Shown in pieces: positions 7,657 through 16,897 of a DNA stretch of 64,000 nucleotides. The notes under the pieces were generated by a model. It made no database searches and had not been told where the DNA came from. It worked only from the letters and a program-made list of their open reading frames with translations. A program made the translations under genes and the position numbers. The stretch is from contig NZ_JXAL01000016.1 in the NCBI RefSeq assembly GCF_000829465.1, positions 248,001 to 312,000 on the forward strand, read 5' to 3'. The DNA comes from Cohnella kolymensis. Lineage in GTDB: Bacteria > Bacillota > Bacilli > Paenibacillales > Paenibacillaceae. Position 1 is the first letter of the stretch, and each line of letters opens with the position of its first letter.

Positions 7657-9156
7657 ATGATGGATGAGGCAGCGTTATTGAAGATGACGGGGATCTCCAA
7701 ATCATTTCTCGGAGTGAAAGCTTTAAATGACGTGAATTTTACAGTAAATAGAGGCGAAGTTGTCGGCCTTGTTGGGGAGAATGGTGCTGGAAAATCGACC
7801 TTAATGAAAGTATTAAGCGGGATATACATGCCTGATGATGGAAGGATCTTGTTAGAAGGAGAGCCGGTTATTTTTCGTGGACCCAGAGACGCGCAAAATT
7901 TCGGCATCAGCACGATTCACCAGGAATTAAATCTGTTGCCGCACTTAACGGTAGCGGAAAATATATTTATACAATCATTGCCCCAAAAAAGGGGCGTGTT
8001 AGATAAAAAGAAGCTGTTAAAAGAGTCGCAACTCTTACTGGATGATCTAGGCTTCGGTGTTGATCCTAAAACCCTTGTTGAGGACTTAACCGTAGGTGCC
8101 CAGCAAATGGTTGAAATAGCGAAAGCCTTATCATTTCGATCCAAAATGATCATAATGGATGAACCCACTTCGGCGATTACGGAGCAAGAAACAGTTAAAC
8201 TGTTTGAGATCATTCGTTCATTAAAATCTAAAGGGATTGCCATTGTCTATATTTCTCATCGAATGGAAGAAATTTACGAGATTTGTGATCGCATAATTGT
8301 TTTGCGGGATGGCCGAAATGCCGGTGAAGGTTTGTCGAGCTCTCTCAAGCCTAAGGAAATCGTGAAAATGCTGGTCGGAAGAGAAATGACCCAGATATTT
8401 CCGGAGAGAGAAAGACATGACCTTGATGAGGTAGTTATGGAAGTCAGAAACTTCTCAAGGGAGGGTGTTTTCGACAACATCTCATTCAAACTTTATAAGG
8501 GTGAAATTCTAGGTATTTCCGGATTGATGGGTTCCAGCCGAACCGAATTGATGGAATCGATATTTGGTTTAGAGCATATATCACAAGGACAATTATTCTT
8601 AAATGGCGAACCGGTAAAAATAAAGTCCACTTCTGACGCCATTTCCAGAGGAATTGCCCTAGTACCAGAAGACCGGCGTAAGCATGGTCTGATTAACAAT
8701 TTTTCGGTTGTTCAGAACGTAACTCTTACAACTTTAAGAAATATATCTGGCTTTCTCCAAAAGATCAATTTCAAGAAAGAACGGGAGATTACGGATCGAT
8801 ACATTGCCCAACTCAGCATCAAAACGCCTAGCGGCGCAACGATAATATCCAATCTGAGCGGTGGCAATCAGCAGAAAGCAATCATAGCCAGATGGCTCGA
8901 GTGCAAGCCAAGAATTCTGATTCTTGACGAACCTACTCGTGGAATCGATATCGGGGCAAAATCAGAAATCTATCGAATTATTCATGACCTGGCCGCCAAA
9001 GGAACATCCATCATCATGATTTCGTCGGAATTACCGGAAATCATCGGAATGAGCGATCGGATTCTTGTCATGGCCAGCGGGAAAATTACCGGTGAATTTT
9101 CTAGAGAAGAGGCCACACCAGAAACGATCATGCTTAGTGCTACGAAAGGAGTTTAA
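7657..9156 (+). CDS. Sugar ABC transporter ATP-binding protein (two ATPase domains)
   Basis: This 499-residue RbsA/MglA-type protein has two fused nucleotide-binding domains. Domain 1 has Walker A GENGAGKST, Q-loop STIHQEL, an LTVGAQQ signature and Walker B MDEPTSAI. Domain 2 has a degenerate Walker A (GLMGSSRTE, lacking the Lys), which is usual in this family, LSGGNQQKA and ILDEPTRGIDIG. It energises import of a monosaccharide or small polyol bound by the lipoprotein encoded upstream. ATG 7657 follows AAGGGGG; in-frame upstream starts lie in the hairpin and are unlikely. The permease gene begins one base after its stop. Confidence 0.93.
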   Translation: MMDEAALLKMTGISKSFLGVKALNDVNFTVNRGEVVGLVGENGAGKSTLMKVLSGIYMPDDGRILLEGEPVIFRGPRDAQNFGISTIHQELNLLPHLTVAENIFIQSLPQKRGVLDKKKLLKESQLLLDDLGFGVDPKTLVEDLTVGAQQMVEIAKALSFRSKMIIMDEPTSAITEQETVKLFEIIRSLKSKGIAIVYISHRMEEIYEICDRIIVLRDGRNAGEGLSSSLKPKEIVKMLVGREMTQIFPERERHDLDEVVMEVRNFSREGVFDNISFKLYKGEILGISGLMGSSRTELMESIFGLEHISQGQLFLNGEPVKIKSTSDAISRGIALVPEDRRKHGLINNFSVVQNVTLTTLRNISGFLQKINFKKEREITDRYIAQLSIKTPSGATIISNLSGGNQQKAIIARWLECKPRILILDEPTRGIDIGAKSEIYRIIHDLAAKGTSIIMISSELPEIIGMSDRILVMASGKITGEFSREEATPETIMLSATKGV

Positions 9157-9157
9157 C

Positions 9158-10171
9158 ATGAGCGATCCTAATCTCTCCGCCAGTCAATCTTCACCACAGC
9201 CCATACATAAACAGGGACCGCCGATAGGACGATGGAATATATTTTCACTGCTTTTGAAAAATAAGGTCCTTATCGCCTTATTATTGCTATGCGTATTTTT
9301 CAGCTTATCCTCCGAACAATTTTTAAGAATCGACAATATTTTAAACGTGTTTTTGCAAAGCGCAATCATGGGTATCATCGCTATCGGTATGACCTATGTC
9401 GTCATAACAGCGGGAATTGACTTAGGAGTAGGCTCAGTTGTTGCGGTTTCCGGAATGATTATTGCAGGCATGATAATCTCCGGCATTCCGGTCATAGCGG
9501 CTATTCTGGTTGGTCTTGTTATCGGCATGGGCAGCGGTGTCATTAATGGATTTTTTATCACCAGGTTCAATATGGCGCCTTTCATCGTCACGTTAGGCAT
9601 GATGGCTGCTGCTCGTTCTATTACCTTGGTTTACTCGGATGCACAAACCATATCAGTGTACAAGGATCCTTTCCTGCAATTTCTTCGTATGGGAAATGTC
9701 TTAGGAGTTCCGGTCATGATCCTGATCACCGCCGTATTATTTATCATTGCGAATTATGTACTATCCAACACTGTGTTCGGTCGACATGTTTATGCCATTG
9801 GCAGTAATAAAAAAGCGGCTGAGGTTTCAGGCATCAATGTAAAACGGGTAGAAATGATGGTTTATATCATCGCTGGTGTTCTGGCCGGTGTTGGCGGACT
9901 GATGATGACCGCGAGACTAGGTTCCGGCACCCCGCTTGCGGGTGTCAACCTTGAGTTGATGGCGATTGCTGCAGTTGTCATTGGCGGAAGCAGCTTGTCG
10001 GGCGGCAGAGGGACGATTTTCGGAACTTTGATTGGTGTTCTATTAATAAACGTTTTAAATACCGGCATGAATCTTATGAATATTTCTTCTCACTATCAAG
10101 GTTTAATTATGGGAAGCGTTATCCTTCTAGCCGCATTAATAGATTCGCTAAGCAATAAAAAATCCAAATAG
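9158..10171 (+). CDS. Sugar ABC transporter permease (RbsC type)
   Basis: This 337-residue integral membrane protein has about eight to ten hydrophobic segments beginning near residue 33 (LIALLLLCVFFSLSS). It shows family hallmarks: GMTYVVITAGIDLGVGSV, NGFFITRFNMAPFIVTLG, AIGSNKKAAEVSGIN (the EAA-like coupling loop) and the conserved GGSSLSGGRGTI. The ATG is preceded by AAGGAG, and the gene almost touches the ATPase stop. It forms the translocation pore of the sugar transporter as a homodimer. Confidence 0.93.
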   Translation: MSDPNLSASQSSPQPIHKQGPPIGRWNIFSLLLKNKVLIALLLLCVFFSLSSEQFLRIDNILNVFLQSAIMGIIAIGMTYVVITAGIDLGVGSVVAVSGMIIAGMIISGIPVIAAILVGLVIGMGSGVINGFFITRFNMAPFIVTLGMMAAARSITLVYSDAQTISVYKDPFLQFLRMGNVLGVPVMILITAVLFIIANYVLSNTVFGRHVYAIGSNKKAAEVSGINVKRVEMMVYIIAGVLAGVGGLMMTARLGSGTPLAGVNLELMAIAAVVIGGSSLSGGRGTIFGTLIGVLLINVLNTGMNLMNISSHYQGLIMGSVILLAALIDSLSNKKSK

Positions 10172-10212
10172 CATTCGACTGCACACTACAAAAGAAACTG
10201 TGGAGGTAATGA

Positions 10213-11238
10213 ATGATGGACCAAAAGCTGAATGTCATGAAAAAGTTTATTAATGATCCTGAAAAAGTCGTTGATGAGATGTTGGAAGGACTGCTCATTG
10301 CTCACTCGGATCAACTAAAAAGTGTGAGAAGTGACAACCGGGCTCTTGTCAGGGCGGATGCTCCTGTTTCGGGAAAAGTAGCGATCGCCACGGGCGGCGG
10401 CTCCGGACATCTTCCATTATTCCTCGGATATGTCGGTAAAGGCATGTTAGACGGAGTAGCAGTGGGTGATATTTTTGCCTCGCCCAGCTCTCAACAAATG
10501 CTCGACACCACCCGTTCCATCCATGGTGGGGAAGGTGTGTTGTATATTTATGGGAATTATGGTGGAGATGTAATGAACTTCGACATGGCTGCGGAATTAG
10601 CTGATCTTGAAGACATAAGAGTAGAGACTGTGGTTGCCACTGACGATGTGGCCTCGATGCCTCAAGGTTATGAGCATCAGCGCCGTGGGGTTGCCGGCAT
10701 GTTCTACCTCTATAAATTAGCGGCTGCAAAAGCTGAACAGGGAGCTAGTTTAGACGAAGTAAAACGGATAGCGGAGAAGGCCAATGCAAATGTTCGAACC
10801 ATGGGTGTTGCGCTTACCCCTTGCATCCTGCCTGCAGTCGGTCGTCCCACTTTTGAAATCGGTGAGGGTGAAATGGAAATCGGAATGGGTATTCATGGTG
10901 AACCGGGAATCCAACGCGGGATTATACAAACTGCCGATGAAGTGGCAAATACGTTGGTCAGCACCATATTGAAAGATATGCCAATAGAGAAAGGCAGCGA
11001 TGTTTCTGTCCTAATCAATGGATTGGGAGCCACACCGTTGGAAGAGCTGTATATTTTTTATCGCGCTGTTCATAAGCTGCTCGAACAAAAAGGCATTCAT
11101 GTATATAGCCGCTATATCGGCGAATTTGCCACTTCTATGGAGATGGCGGGTCTCTCCGTGTCTATTCTACGGACTGACGAGGAATTACGTTCTTTGCTCG
11201 ATGTCCCGTTCGTTACCCCTTTTCGCATACAAAACTGA
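10213..11238 (+). CDS. dhaK: DhaK-type kinase subunit (dihydroxyacetone/tetrulose kinase)
   Basis: This 341-residue DhaK-fold protein contains the substrate-binding GGGSGHLPLFLGYVG loop, the GNYGGDVMNFDMA segment and GMGIHGEPGI, whose histidine forms the covalent hemiaminal with the keto substrate in characterised DhaK. It starts at ATG 10213 (or 10216) behind GGAGG. Paired with the DhaL gene downstream, and linked to a sugar ABC transporter rather than a PTS DhaM subunit, it probably acts as an ATP-dependent kinase on a ketose such as dihydroxyacetone or erythrulose. The actual substrate cannot be read from sequence. Confidence 0.9.
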   Translation: MMDQKLNVMKKFINDPEKVVDEMLEGLLIAHSDQLKSVRSDNRALVRADAPVSGKVAIATGGGSGHLPLFLGYVGKGMLDGVAVGDIFASPSSQQMLDTTRSIHGGEGVLYIYGNYGGDVMNFDMAAELADLEDIRVETVVATDDVASMPQGYEHQRRGVAGMFYLYKLAAAKAEQGASLDEVKRIAEKANANVRTMGVALTPCILPAVGRPTFEIGEGEMEIGMGIHGEPGIQRGIIQTADEVANTLVSTILKDMPIEKGSDVSVLINGLGATPLEELYIFYRAVHKLLEQKGIHVYSRYIGEFATSMEMAGLSVSILRTDEELRSLLDVPFVTPFRIQN

Positions 11239-11272
11239 GCATCAAAGAGTCGCATAAGGAGGAGGATCTAAC

Positions 11273-11929
11273 GTGAAAGCAACTCTTAATGTGAATGATT
11301 TGAAAAATATTCTTAAAGAGATTAGCACGATTATGGATGAAAACAAGGATTACTTGTGCAAGCTCGATGGGGCGCTAGGAGATGGTGATATCGGGTTAAC
11401 GATGTCAAAGGGTTTTAAGGCCGTTATCCAGAACTTGCCACAAACTCCAGACGATAATATTGGTGTTATGTTAATGAACAGTGCTGTTGTTATGGGAGAA
11501 ACGGTTGCGTCTACTATGGGCACTTTAATGGCTACAGCTTTGATTCGTGGAGGTAAAGTTACTCAGGGGAAAACCGAATTGTCGGTCGAAGATCTGCTAA
11601 ATATGATAACCGCAATGGTGCAGGCCTTAATGGATCGGGGTAAAGCAAAAGCGGGAGACAAAACGGTCCTTGATTCGTTTATTCCAGCAATGGATGCCGT
11701 TGAAGAAGCTTTAAACCAGGGGAAAACCATGAAAGAGGCTCTAAATGACGCATTTGCAGCGGCAGAGAACGGTGCGAAGAGGACCATAGATATGCAATCA
11801 CGGCACGGCAGGGCTGGTCGTTATCTCGAGAGATCTATTGGACTTCAAGACCCAGGAGCCACGGTCGGGGCACTTTTTTTTAAGGGCTTCTGCAACTACA
11901 TTAATTCCTGCAGTTCCAGCGTAACATGA
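11273..11929 (+). CDS. dhaL: DhaL-type kinase nucleotide-binding subunit
   Basis: This 218-residue all-helical DhaL protein has DGALGDGDIGLTM, whose aspartates chelate the two magnesium ions of the bound nucleotide, MGTLMATALIRGG, and the C-terminal RHGRAGRYLERSIG...DPGATVG block. The GTG start follows AAGGAGGAGG. It transfers phosphate to the substrate held by DhaK. Near its 3' end a run of eight T (11873-11881) precedes an unusual tail (FFKGFCNYINSCSSSVT). Dropping one T gives an alternative ending (FLRASATTLIPAVPA), so the last 16 residues are uncertain. Confidence 0.87.
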   Translation: MKATLNVNDLKNILKEISTIMDENKDYLCKLDGALGDGDIGLTMSKGFKAVIQNLPQTPDDNIGVMLMNSAVVMGETVASTMGTLMATALIRGGKVTQGKTELSVEDLLNMITAMVQALMDRGKAKAGDKTVLDSFIPAMDAVEEALNQGKTMKEALNDAFAAAENGAKRTIDMQSRHGRAGRYLERSIGLQDPGATVGALFFKGFCNYINSCSSSVT

Positions 11930-11945
11930 TTGAATCTAGATTGGG

Positions 11946-11984
11946 AGGAGGTCGCCGCACCATATTGCGACCTCCTCATTTTTA
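11946..11984 (+). terminator. Intrinsic terminator closing the sugar cassette
   Basis: A perfect ten-base stem AGGAGGTCGC / GCGACCTCCT is followed by CATTTTTAT. It separates the plus-strand kinase operon from the convergent PhoX-like gene. Confidence 0.85.
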
Positions 11985-11991
11985 TATTGCA

Positions 11992-13794
11992 TTATCTTTG
12001 ATCGTTGTTGTTAATACCGTGATTCTCATCATTGTTGTCATCGTTGTCGGTCTTAGCAAGAGAAGGCAAACCGGAGATATAACCTGCGTTGCCGGGATTC
12101 TGGGATTCGACCATAAGATAGGTAAATCCATTCAAATCGTCAACGAATTGTACGCCCGTTACTTCTCCGCCATCGGGAGCGGAGATTATGCGGGAGAGCT
12201 TGCCGGTATCGATATTATAGGCCCAGCCGTAATTGTTGTGGTGCCTGCCGCCATCTTCGGCGATGAATAAGGTTCTCAGCTTTTCGGAAAATACGATGTT
12301 GTCGGGATTGGATATTCTCTCCGGATCAGATGTGTTGCCTGCCGCGTCTTTGGCAGGAAGGTCTTTACCGAACACAAGACCGGTCATTGTGTCAGCGACA
12401 TATTTGCTTTTTATCTTATTGCCGTCGCGATCCAGCTGGCCGTCGGCCAGGGACATTTGATAGATTCCACCGGAGTTTACTTTAGAAACTTGAATATCAT
12501 CCGCAGGATCCATCGTATTTGCTGTCATTCCGCCGCTGATCGTTGACATGGTAACATACATCTTGTTGTCGGCTTCATTCAGTTCAACGGTCTCCATCTT
12601 GTTGAATTCCGCAGTTGCACCCAGCAGGGCACCGTAACGGCGGGATTCTAAGAAAGCAGCTGCCTTTTCCATTCCCGGCTTCAGCTTCAACCACTCGTCT
12701 CGTCCGCCGGCTTTGGTTCTCGTGAATCCATTGGCTTTTGCGTATTCTGCATCGGCAGTCGTTTCAAAAATATCACTGAATTTAACTTTCTCAGCTATTT
12801 GTTTGATTTCCGCATCATTCGCATGCCCCAGCTTAATCCACTGTAAATCGGCAGTACCGCCGTTATCCGCACTCGTTTGGATCCATTTTGCGGCATAAAG
12901 TGTTCCGGAAGAAAGGTCTTTCGCTTTGTCTGCGACATACATGAATGACATCGTATATGAACCGTCATCGCCGTAATAAACGGTACGGTTGTCCGGGGCT
13001 GCCTTTACATTCTCAGAAGAAAGCCGTCCCATGCTGTAGTGTTTCACGGCCGTGGCAGTACCGTCTGCGTGAACGGTTACTTCCGGTGTGTGTCCGTAAA
13101 GATATGGATTTCCCAGGATCGTGTCGTCTTGATAGTAATTGCGGGCGAATTGAGTGACGGCAGACTTCTCCGGATTCGCTTCATGCTCTTTAGCGTCCGG
13201 TTCATACTCTTCGCTGCCCAGATGTGTGTTCCAAGGCGACAGGGAACCTGCGCAAGGAGTCCATATACCGCCGTCAGCAGAAAAATCAATCGGTTTCGTG
13301 TCCGTCACAGTCAGTTGACCTGTCTCTTGATTTTGTACAACCGTATTCAACATCATGGATTTCGGCATGTTTCCGATCGTGTTTGACGGCATGGATTCAT
13401 AATGGTTCACCATGTACAGGTTTCCGTGGACATCAATCAGGGTGTTGCTGTCCGGAGAAGTGGAGATGTATGGTTTACCTTCAGGAGACTTGATCATATT
13501 GCCATCAGCATCATAAGCTGCGCCAGCGGTTGTTCCGTTAATTACATCCCCTGGCCGGAACAAAGATTTATACTCTAGCGGGAGCGTACGTTGAGAACCG
13601 TTGTCGTATGTAACCAGAACGGCTGCCTCACTATACATTTTGGAGCGTTCTTCGGCGGTATCGGGTGCGTCCATTCCTATAAACTCCACTTTCTCGACGG
13701 ACACTCTTTTGTCAGGTTCAGCGAATACGTTCGCTGCGGATGGGAAAAGCACCGCCAAACTCAACAATGGGGCGATAAACTTTGTTTTTTTCAT
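11992..13794 (-). CDS. Secreted PhoX/DUF839 family protein
   Basis: This 600-residue protein has a Sec signal peptide (MKKTKFIAPLLSLAVLF...VFA) and a beta-propeller-like DUF839 body. Recognisable regions are PCAGSLSPWNTHLGSEEYEPDA (about residues 180-201), the acidic YYGDDGSYTMSFMYVA stretch and the C-terminal PDNIVFSEKLRTLFIAEDG. Characterised PhoX enzymes are calcium/iron-dependent alkaline phosphatases, but many DUF839 proteins are uncharacterised, so phosphatase activity is only likely. The start at 13794 is chosen over upstream in-frame starts because GGAGGT lies directly before it and the signal peptide begins there. The C-terminus is Asn/Asp-rich. Confidence 0.82.
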   Translation of the reverse strand: MKKTKFIAPLLSLAVLFPSAANVFAEPDKRVSVEKVEFIGMDAPDTAEERSKMYSEAAVLVTYDNGSQRTLPLEYKSLFRPGDVINGTTAGAAYDADGNMIKSPEGKPYISTSPDSNTLIDVHGNLYMVNHYESMPSNTIGNMPKSMMLNTVVQNQETGQLTVTDTKPIDFSADGGIWTPCAGSLSPWNTHLGSEEYEPDAKEHEANPEKSAVTQFARNYYQDDTILGNPYLYGHTPEVTVHADGTATAVKHYSMGRLSSENVKAAPDNRTVYYGDDGSYTMSFMYVADKAKDLSSGTLYAAKWIQTSADNGGTADLQWIKLGHANDAEIKQIAEKVKFSDIFETTADAEYAKANGFTRTKAGGRDEWLKLKPGMEKAAAFLESRRYGALLGATAEFNKMETVELNEADNKMYVTMSTISGGMTANTMDPADDIQVSKVNSGGIYQMSLADGQLDRDGNKIKSKYVADTMTGLVFGKDLPAKDAAGNTSDPERISNPDNIVFSEKLRTLFIAEDGGRHHNNYGWAYNIDTGKLSRIISAPDGGEVTGVQFVDDLNGFTYLMVESQNPGNAGYISGLPSLAKTDNDDNNDENHGINNNDQR

Positions 13795-13806
13795 CAACTT
13801 ACCTCC

Positions 13807-13846
13807 GTTTTCTAGTAGGTAGAAGCTCAATTAAATTCTAGAAAAC
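13807..13846 (-). promoter_or_regulatory. 5'-UTR hairpin before the PhoX-like gene
   Basis: On the minus strand GTTTTCTAG (13846-13838) pairs perfectly with CTAGAAAAC (13815-13807), and the second arm ends right at the CGGAGGT ribosome site. The structure could limit initiation or stabilise the mRNA. Confidence 0.4.
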
Positions 13847-14007
13847 GAATGTTCGATAGATATTTTTGGAATGTAAAACCTATAACAATGAGCGGATTTT
13901 AATCTATTGCCGGCTGTCAGCGAGAAGTTTAAACCAACATCTGCTGAATCTTATACTATAATGAGCTTAGCGGGAATTCACAGTTATCATTAAGGGGTTT
14001 GAGAGCC

Positions 14008-15336
14008 ATGGGTCCTACGGAATTTGCCACCAAGCACGAGCAAATCATTCAACATATTGAAAGTCTTAGTGTGGGGACGCGCATCTCCGTACGTAAGATC
14101 GCGCAGGAGCTGGAGGTAAGCGAGGGTACGGCCTATCGGGCGATCAAGGATGCGGAGAATCGTGGAATTGTCAGCACCAAAGAGCGGACGGGAAGCGTAA
14201 GGGTAGAGAAAAAACAAAATCAGCATATCGACAAATTGACATTCGAAGAAATCGTTAAAATGGTGGATGGAGAAGTTTTAGGCGGTTCAGCCGGCCTCCA
14301 CAAAACGTTAAGCAAATTTGTGATCGGCGCCATGCAGCTTGAAGCGATGATCAAGTACATCGAACCGGGCAATCTGCTCATAGTCGGCAACCGGAATAAG
14401 GCGCATCACAGCGCGCTCACTTTGGGCGCAGGTGTGTTGATCACAGGCGGTTTCGGCACGACGGACGAGGTGAAAGAGCTTGCCGATGAGCTTGAACTTC
14501 CCATTATAAGCAGCGGTTACGATACGTTCACTGTAGCTGCACTCATCAATCGCGCCATTTACGACAGGCTCATCAAGAAGAAAATCGTCCTTGTCAGGGA
14601 TATTGTACGCCATGACTTGCCGCTCGCTTATATGCACAAATCGGACACCGTCGATGATTTATTGAAGCGCATCGACGAGACGAACCATAACCGCTTCCCG
14701 GTGGTCGACGATGCGAATAAGCCGGTCGGCATGATTACGACCAAGGATATTATCGGCGCTTCCGGCAATCAGAGAGTGGATAAGTTGATGACACGCAATC
14801 CGGTAACCGTTACCGGGCAAACTTCAGTGGCGGCGGCCGGCCACAAAATGGTGTGGGAAGCCATTGAACTTCTTCCCGTTATCGATGATAAGGGCAGCCT
14901 GCAGGGAGTGATCAGCCGCAAGGATGTGCTGAAGGCCATGCAGAACATTCAGATGCAGCCTCAATACGGGGAAACGCTGGAAGAAAGAATCTGGTCCGGC
15001 TTCGAGGAGCTCCGTGATGATGACGGGAAGCCGTATTACCACGGAGCCGTTGCCGCCGATATGAGCAACCCGGTGGGTAATCTATCCGAAGGGATACTGG
15101 CCGGCCTCATCAATCAAGTCGTGTCCAGAACGATGAAGGAGGAGCGCCGGGGAGATCTCGTCATCGACAGCACCTCCGTCTACTATCTTGCGCCTGTTGA
15201 AATCGATCACGTTGTGGATCTGTTCCCGACTGTCATCGAATCAAGCCGGAGGTTCTGCAAGGTTCAAGTGGAAGTCTACACCGGCGGCAAAAGGGTAGCT
15301 CAAGCTATCATAACGGCGCGATTAAACGATCATTAA
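14008..15336 (+). CDS. ytoI: YtoI-like regulator: HTH, DRTGG, paired CBS and hotdog domains
   Basis: The product is 442 residues. An N-terminal helix-turn-helix (about residues 20-60, RKIAQELEVSEGTAYRAIKDAE) is followed by a DRTGG domain (about 70-180), two CBS domains (about 190-310, with MTRNPVTV and GVISRKDVL) and a C-terminal hotdog/thioesterase-like domain (about 320-440). The architecture matches B. subtilis YtoI, whose role is unknown; CBS pairs usually sense adenine nucleotides. ATG 14008 is preferred to the in-frame TTG 13999 because AAGGGG at 13992-13997 is correctly spaced only for the ATG. It is monocistronic, ends at a strong terminator and is divergent from the PhoX-like gene. 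Confidence 0.85.
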   Translation: MGPTEFATKHEQIIQHIESLSVGTRISVRKIAQELEVSEGTAYRAIKDAENRGIVSTKERTGSVRVEKKQNQHIDKLTFEEIVKMVDGEVLGGSAGLHKTLSKFVIGAMQLEAMIKYIEPGNLLIVGNRNKAHHSALTLGAGVLITGGFGTTDEVKELADELELPIISSGYDTFTVAALINRAIYDRLIKKKIVLVRDIVRHDLPLAYMHKSDTVDDLLKRIDETNHNRFPVVDDANKPVGMITTKDIIGASGNQRVDKLMTRNPVTVTGQTSVAAAGHKMVWEAIELLPVIDDKGSLQGVISRKDVLKAMQNIQMQPQYGETLEERIWSGFEELRDDDGKPYYHGAVAADMSNPVGNLSEGILAGLINQVVSRTMKEERRGDLVIDSTSVYYLAPVEIDHVVDLFPTVIESSRRFCKVQVEVYTGGKRVAQAIITARLNDH

Positions 15337-15366
15337 CAGAGCATCCGGAACCCGAAAGCAATAACG

Positions 15367-15392
15367 AAACCCAACCGAGGTTGGGTTTTTTT
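15367..15392 (+). terminator. Intrinsic terminator after the ytoI-like gene
   Basis: A nine-base AAACCCAAC / GTTGGGTTT stem with a CGAG loop is followed by a T run. Confidence 0.85.
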
Positions 15393-15481
15393 GTTGTTCT
15401 GCGGATTTTTCAGGGGCAACTGCGCAGACTACGTATTGGCAGAATCTGCTACATAAAATCACATACGAAGGGGAAATCGCT

Positions 15482-16858
15482 TTGACTACTGCCGGCTCAA
15501 GACGCACATTTACTGAAGTTGCTACGATCTATGCCATTATTGCTGCAATCGGCGGCTTCCTGTTCGGATATGATACCGCTGTAATTTCAGGCGCGATCGG
15601 TTTTATCAGACAATTGTTCGGTTTGGAACCCGCCATGGAGGGATGGGTCGTATCCAGCCTGATTGTCGGAGCCACTCTCGGTGCTGCAGTATCCGGGTTC
15701 TTGAGCGATCGCTTCGGGCGTAAAAGAATGTTGATTCTCTCCGCTCTGTTGTTCATCGTCGGAGCGATCGCTTCCGCCATCCCGAGCACCGTCGCCGAAC
15801 TCATTGTGGCCAGAATGATCGCGGGGGTCGGCGTCGGTATGGCGTCTACATTGTCTCCGCTCTACATCGCAGAAATTGCCCCGGCCAGAAATCGCGGACG
15901 ACTTGTTTCGATTTATCAGTTCGCCGTTGTCACAGGCATTTTCGTCACCTATTTCATCAATGCCGCCATTGTGCGGTTCGGAGATGAAGCTTGGGAAATC
16001 AATTATTCCTGGCGTTGGATGCTTGGCTTCGGCGTTGTGCCGGGTTTGCTGTATTTGCTGCTGTTATTGCGGATCCCGGAAACCCCGCGATGGCTGATGA
16101 AACAGAAACAAGAGGTAGCGGCGTTGGAAGTGCTCGAGCGGATGAACGGCAGGGAGGCCGCCAAATCGGAGCTTCATGAGATTGTGAATTTAAAGGAAGG
16201 CAAAGAAGCCTCGGTTACAGAATTGCTGCGGCCCGGTCTCCGCCTTGCGCTGATCATCGGTGTCGTGCTGGCGGTGCTTCAACAAATTACAGGCATTAAT
16301 GCAATCATGTACTACGCTCCGGACATTTTCAAACAGGCGGGAACAGGCACGAATGCCGCGTTACTTCAAACGGTGCTGGTCGGTATCGTGAATTTCGTGT
16401 TTACGTTGGTTGCACTTTGGCTGATCGACAAGGTCGGGCGCAAACCGCTGCTTGTCGTCGGCGCAATTTTAATGGCGATCAGCTTGGCGGTAGTCGGCTA
16501 TGCTTTTCAAGCGGAGAATGTATCGGGCATGCTGATTTTGTTTTTTATCCTGCTGTATGTAGCGTCTTTCGCCGTTTCCTTCGGACCGGTCGTATGGGTC
16601 ATGATCTCCGAGCTGTTCCCTACACGCATTCGCGGGCGCGCGACAGCCATCGCCTCGTTCTCGCTATGGTTTGCGGACTTTATCGTTGCGCAAACATTTC
16701 CGATCCTGATCCATCGCCGCACGGGCATCGGTCCTGCCGCAACCTTCTGGGTATTTGCCGTCATCGCGGTAGTCGCGGTGATCTTCTCGGCCGCCGTCGT
16801 ACCCGAGACCAAGGGGAAATCCTTGGAGGATATCGAAAAGATGTGGGTACGCAAATAA
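15482..16858 (+). CDS. MFS sugar porter (SP family)
   Basis: This 458-residue protein with about twelve membrane segments belongs to the sugar-porter family (XylE/AraE/IolT-like). Motifs are GGFLFGYDTAVISGA in TM1, SDRFGRKR in the TM2-3 loop, PETPRWL before the central loop, QQITGINAIMYYAP in TM7, DKVGRKPLL and the C-terminal PETKGKSLEDIE. These identify a proton-coupled hexose, pentose or inositol importer; the substrate is not resolvable. TTG 15482 follows AAGGGG. A bidirectional terminator separates it from the convergent response regulator. Confidence 0.9.
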   Translation: MTTAGSRRTFTEVATIYAIIAAIGGFLFGYDTAVISGAIGFIRQLFGLEPAMEGWVVSSLIVGATLGAAVSGFLSDRFGRKRMLILSALLFIVGAIASAIPSTVAELIVARMIAGVGVGMASTLSPLYIAEIAPARNRGRLVSIYQFAVVTGIFVTYFINAAIVRFGDEAWEINYSWRWMLGFGVVPGLLYLLLLLRIPETPRWLMKQKQEVAALEVLERMNGREAAKSELHEIVNLKEGKEASVTELLRPGLRLALIIGVVLAVLQQITGINAIMYYAPDIFKQAGTGTNAALLQTVLVGIVNFVFTLVALWLIDKVGRKPLLVVGAILMAISLAVVGYAFQAENVSGMLILFFILLYVASFAVSFGPVVWVMISELFPTRIRGRATAIASFSLWFADFIVAQTFPILIHRRTGIGPAATFWVFAVIAVVAVIFSAAVVPETKGKSLEDIEKMWVRK

Positions 16859-16861
16859 GAA

Positions 16862-16897
16862 AAAAGGTTGGGAGCCTCCCAGCCTTTTATTTTTTTC
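16862..16897. terminator. Bidirectional terminator between the MFS gene and the response regulator
   Basis: AAAAGGTTGGGAG pairs with CTCCCAGCCTTTT, with an A run on one side and a T run on the other, serving both convergent genes. Confidence 0.85.
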
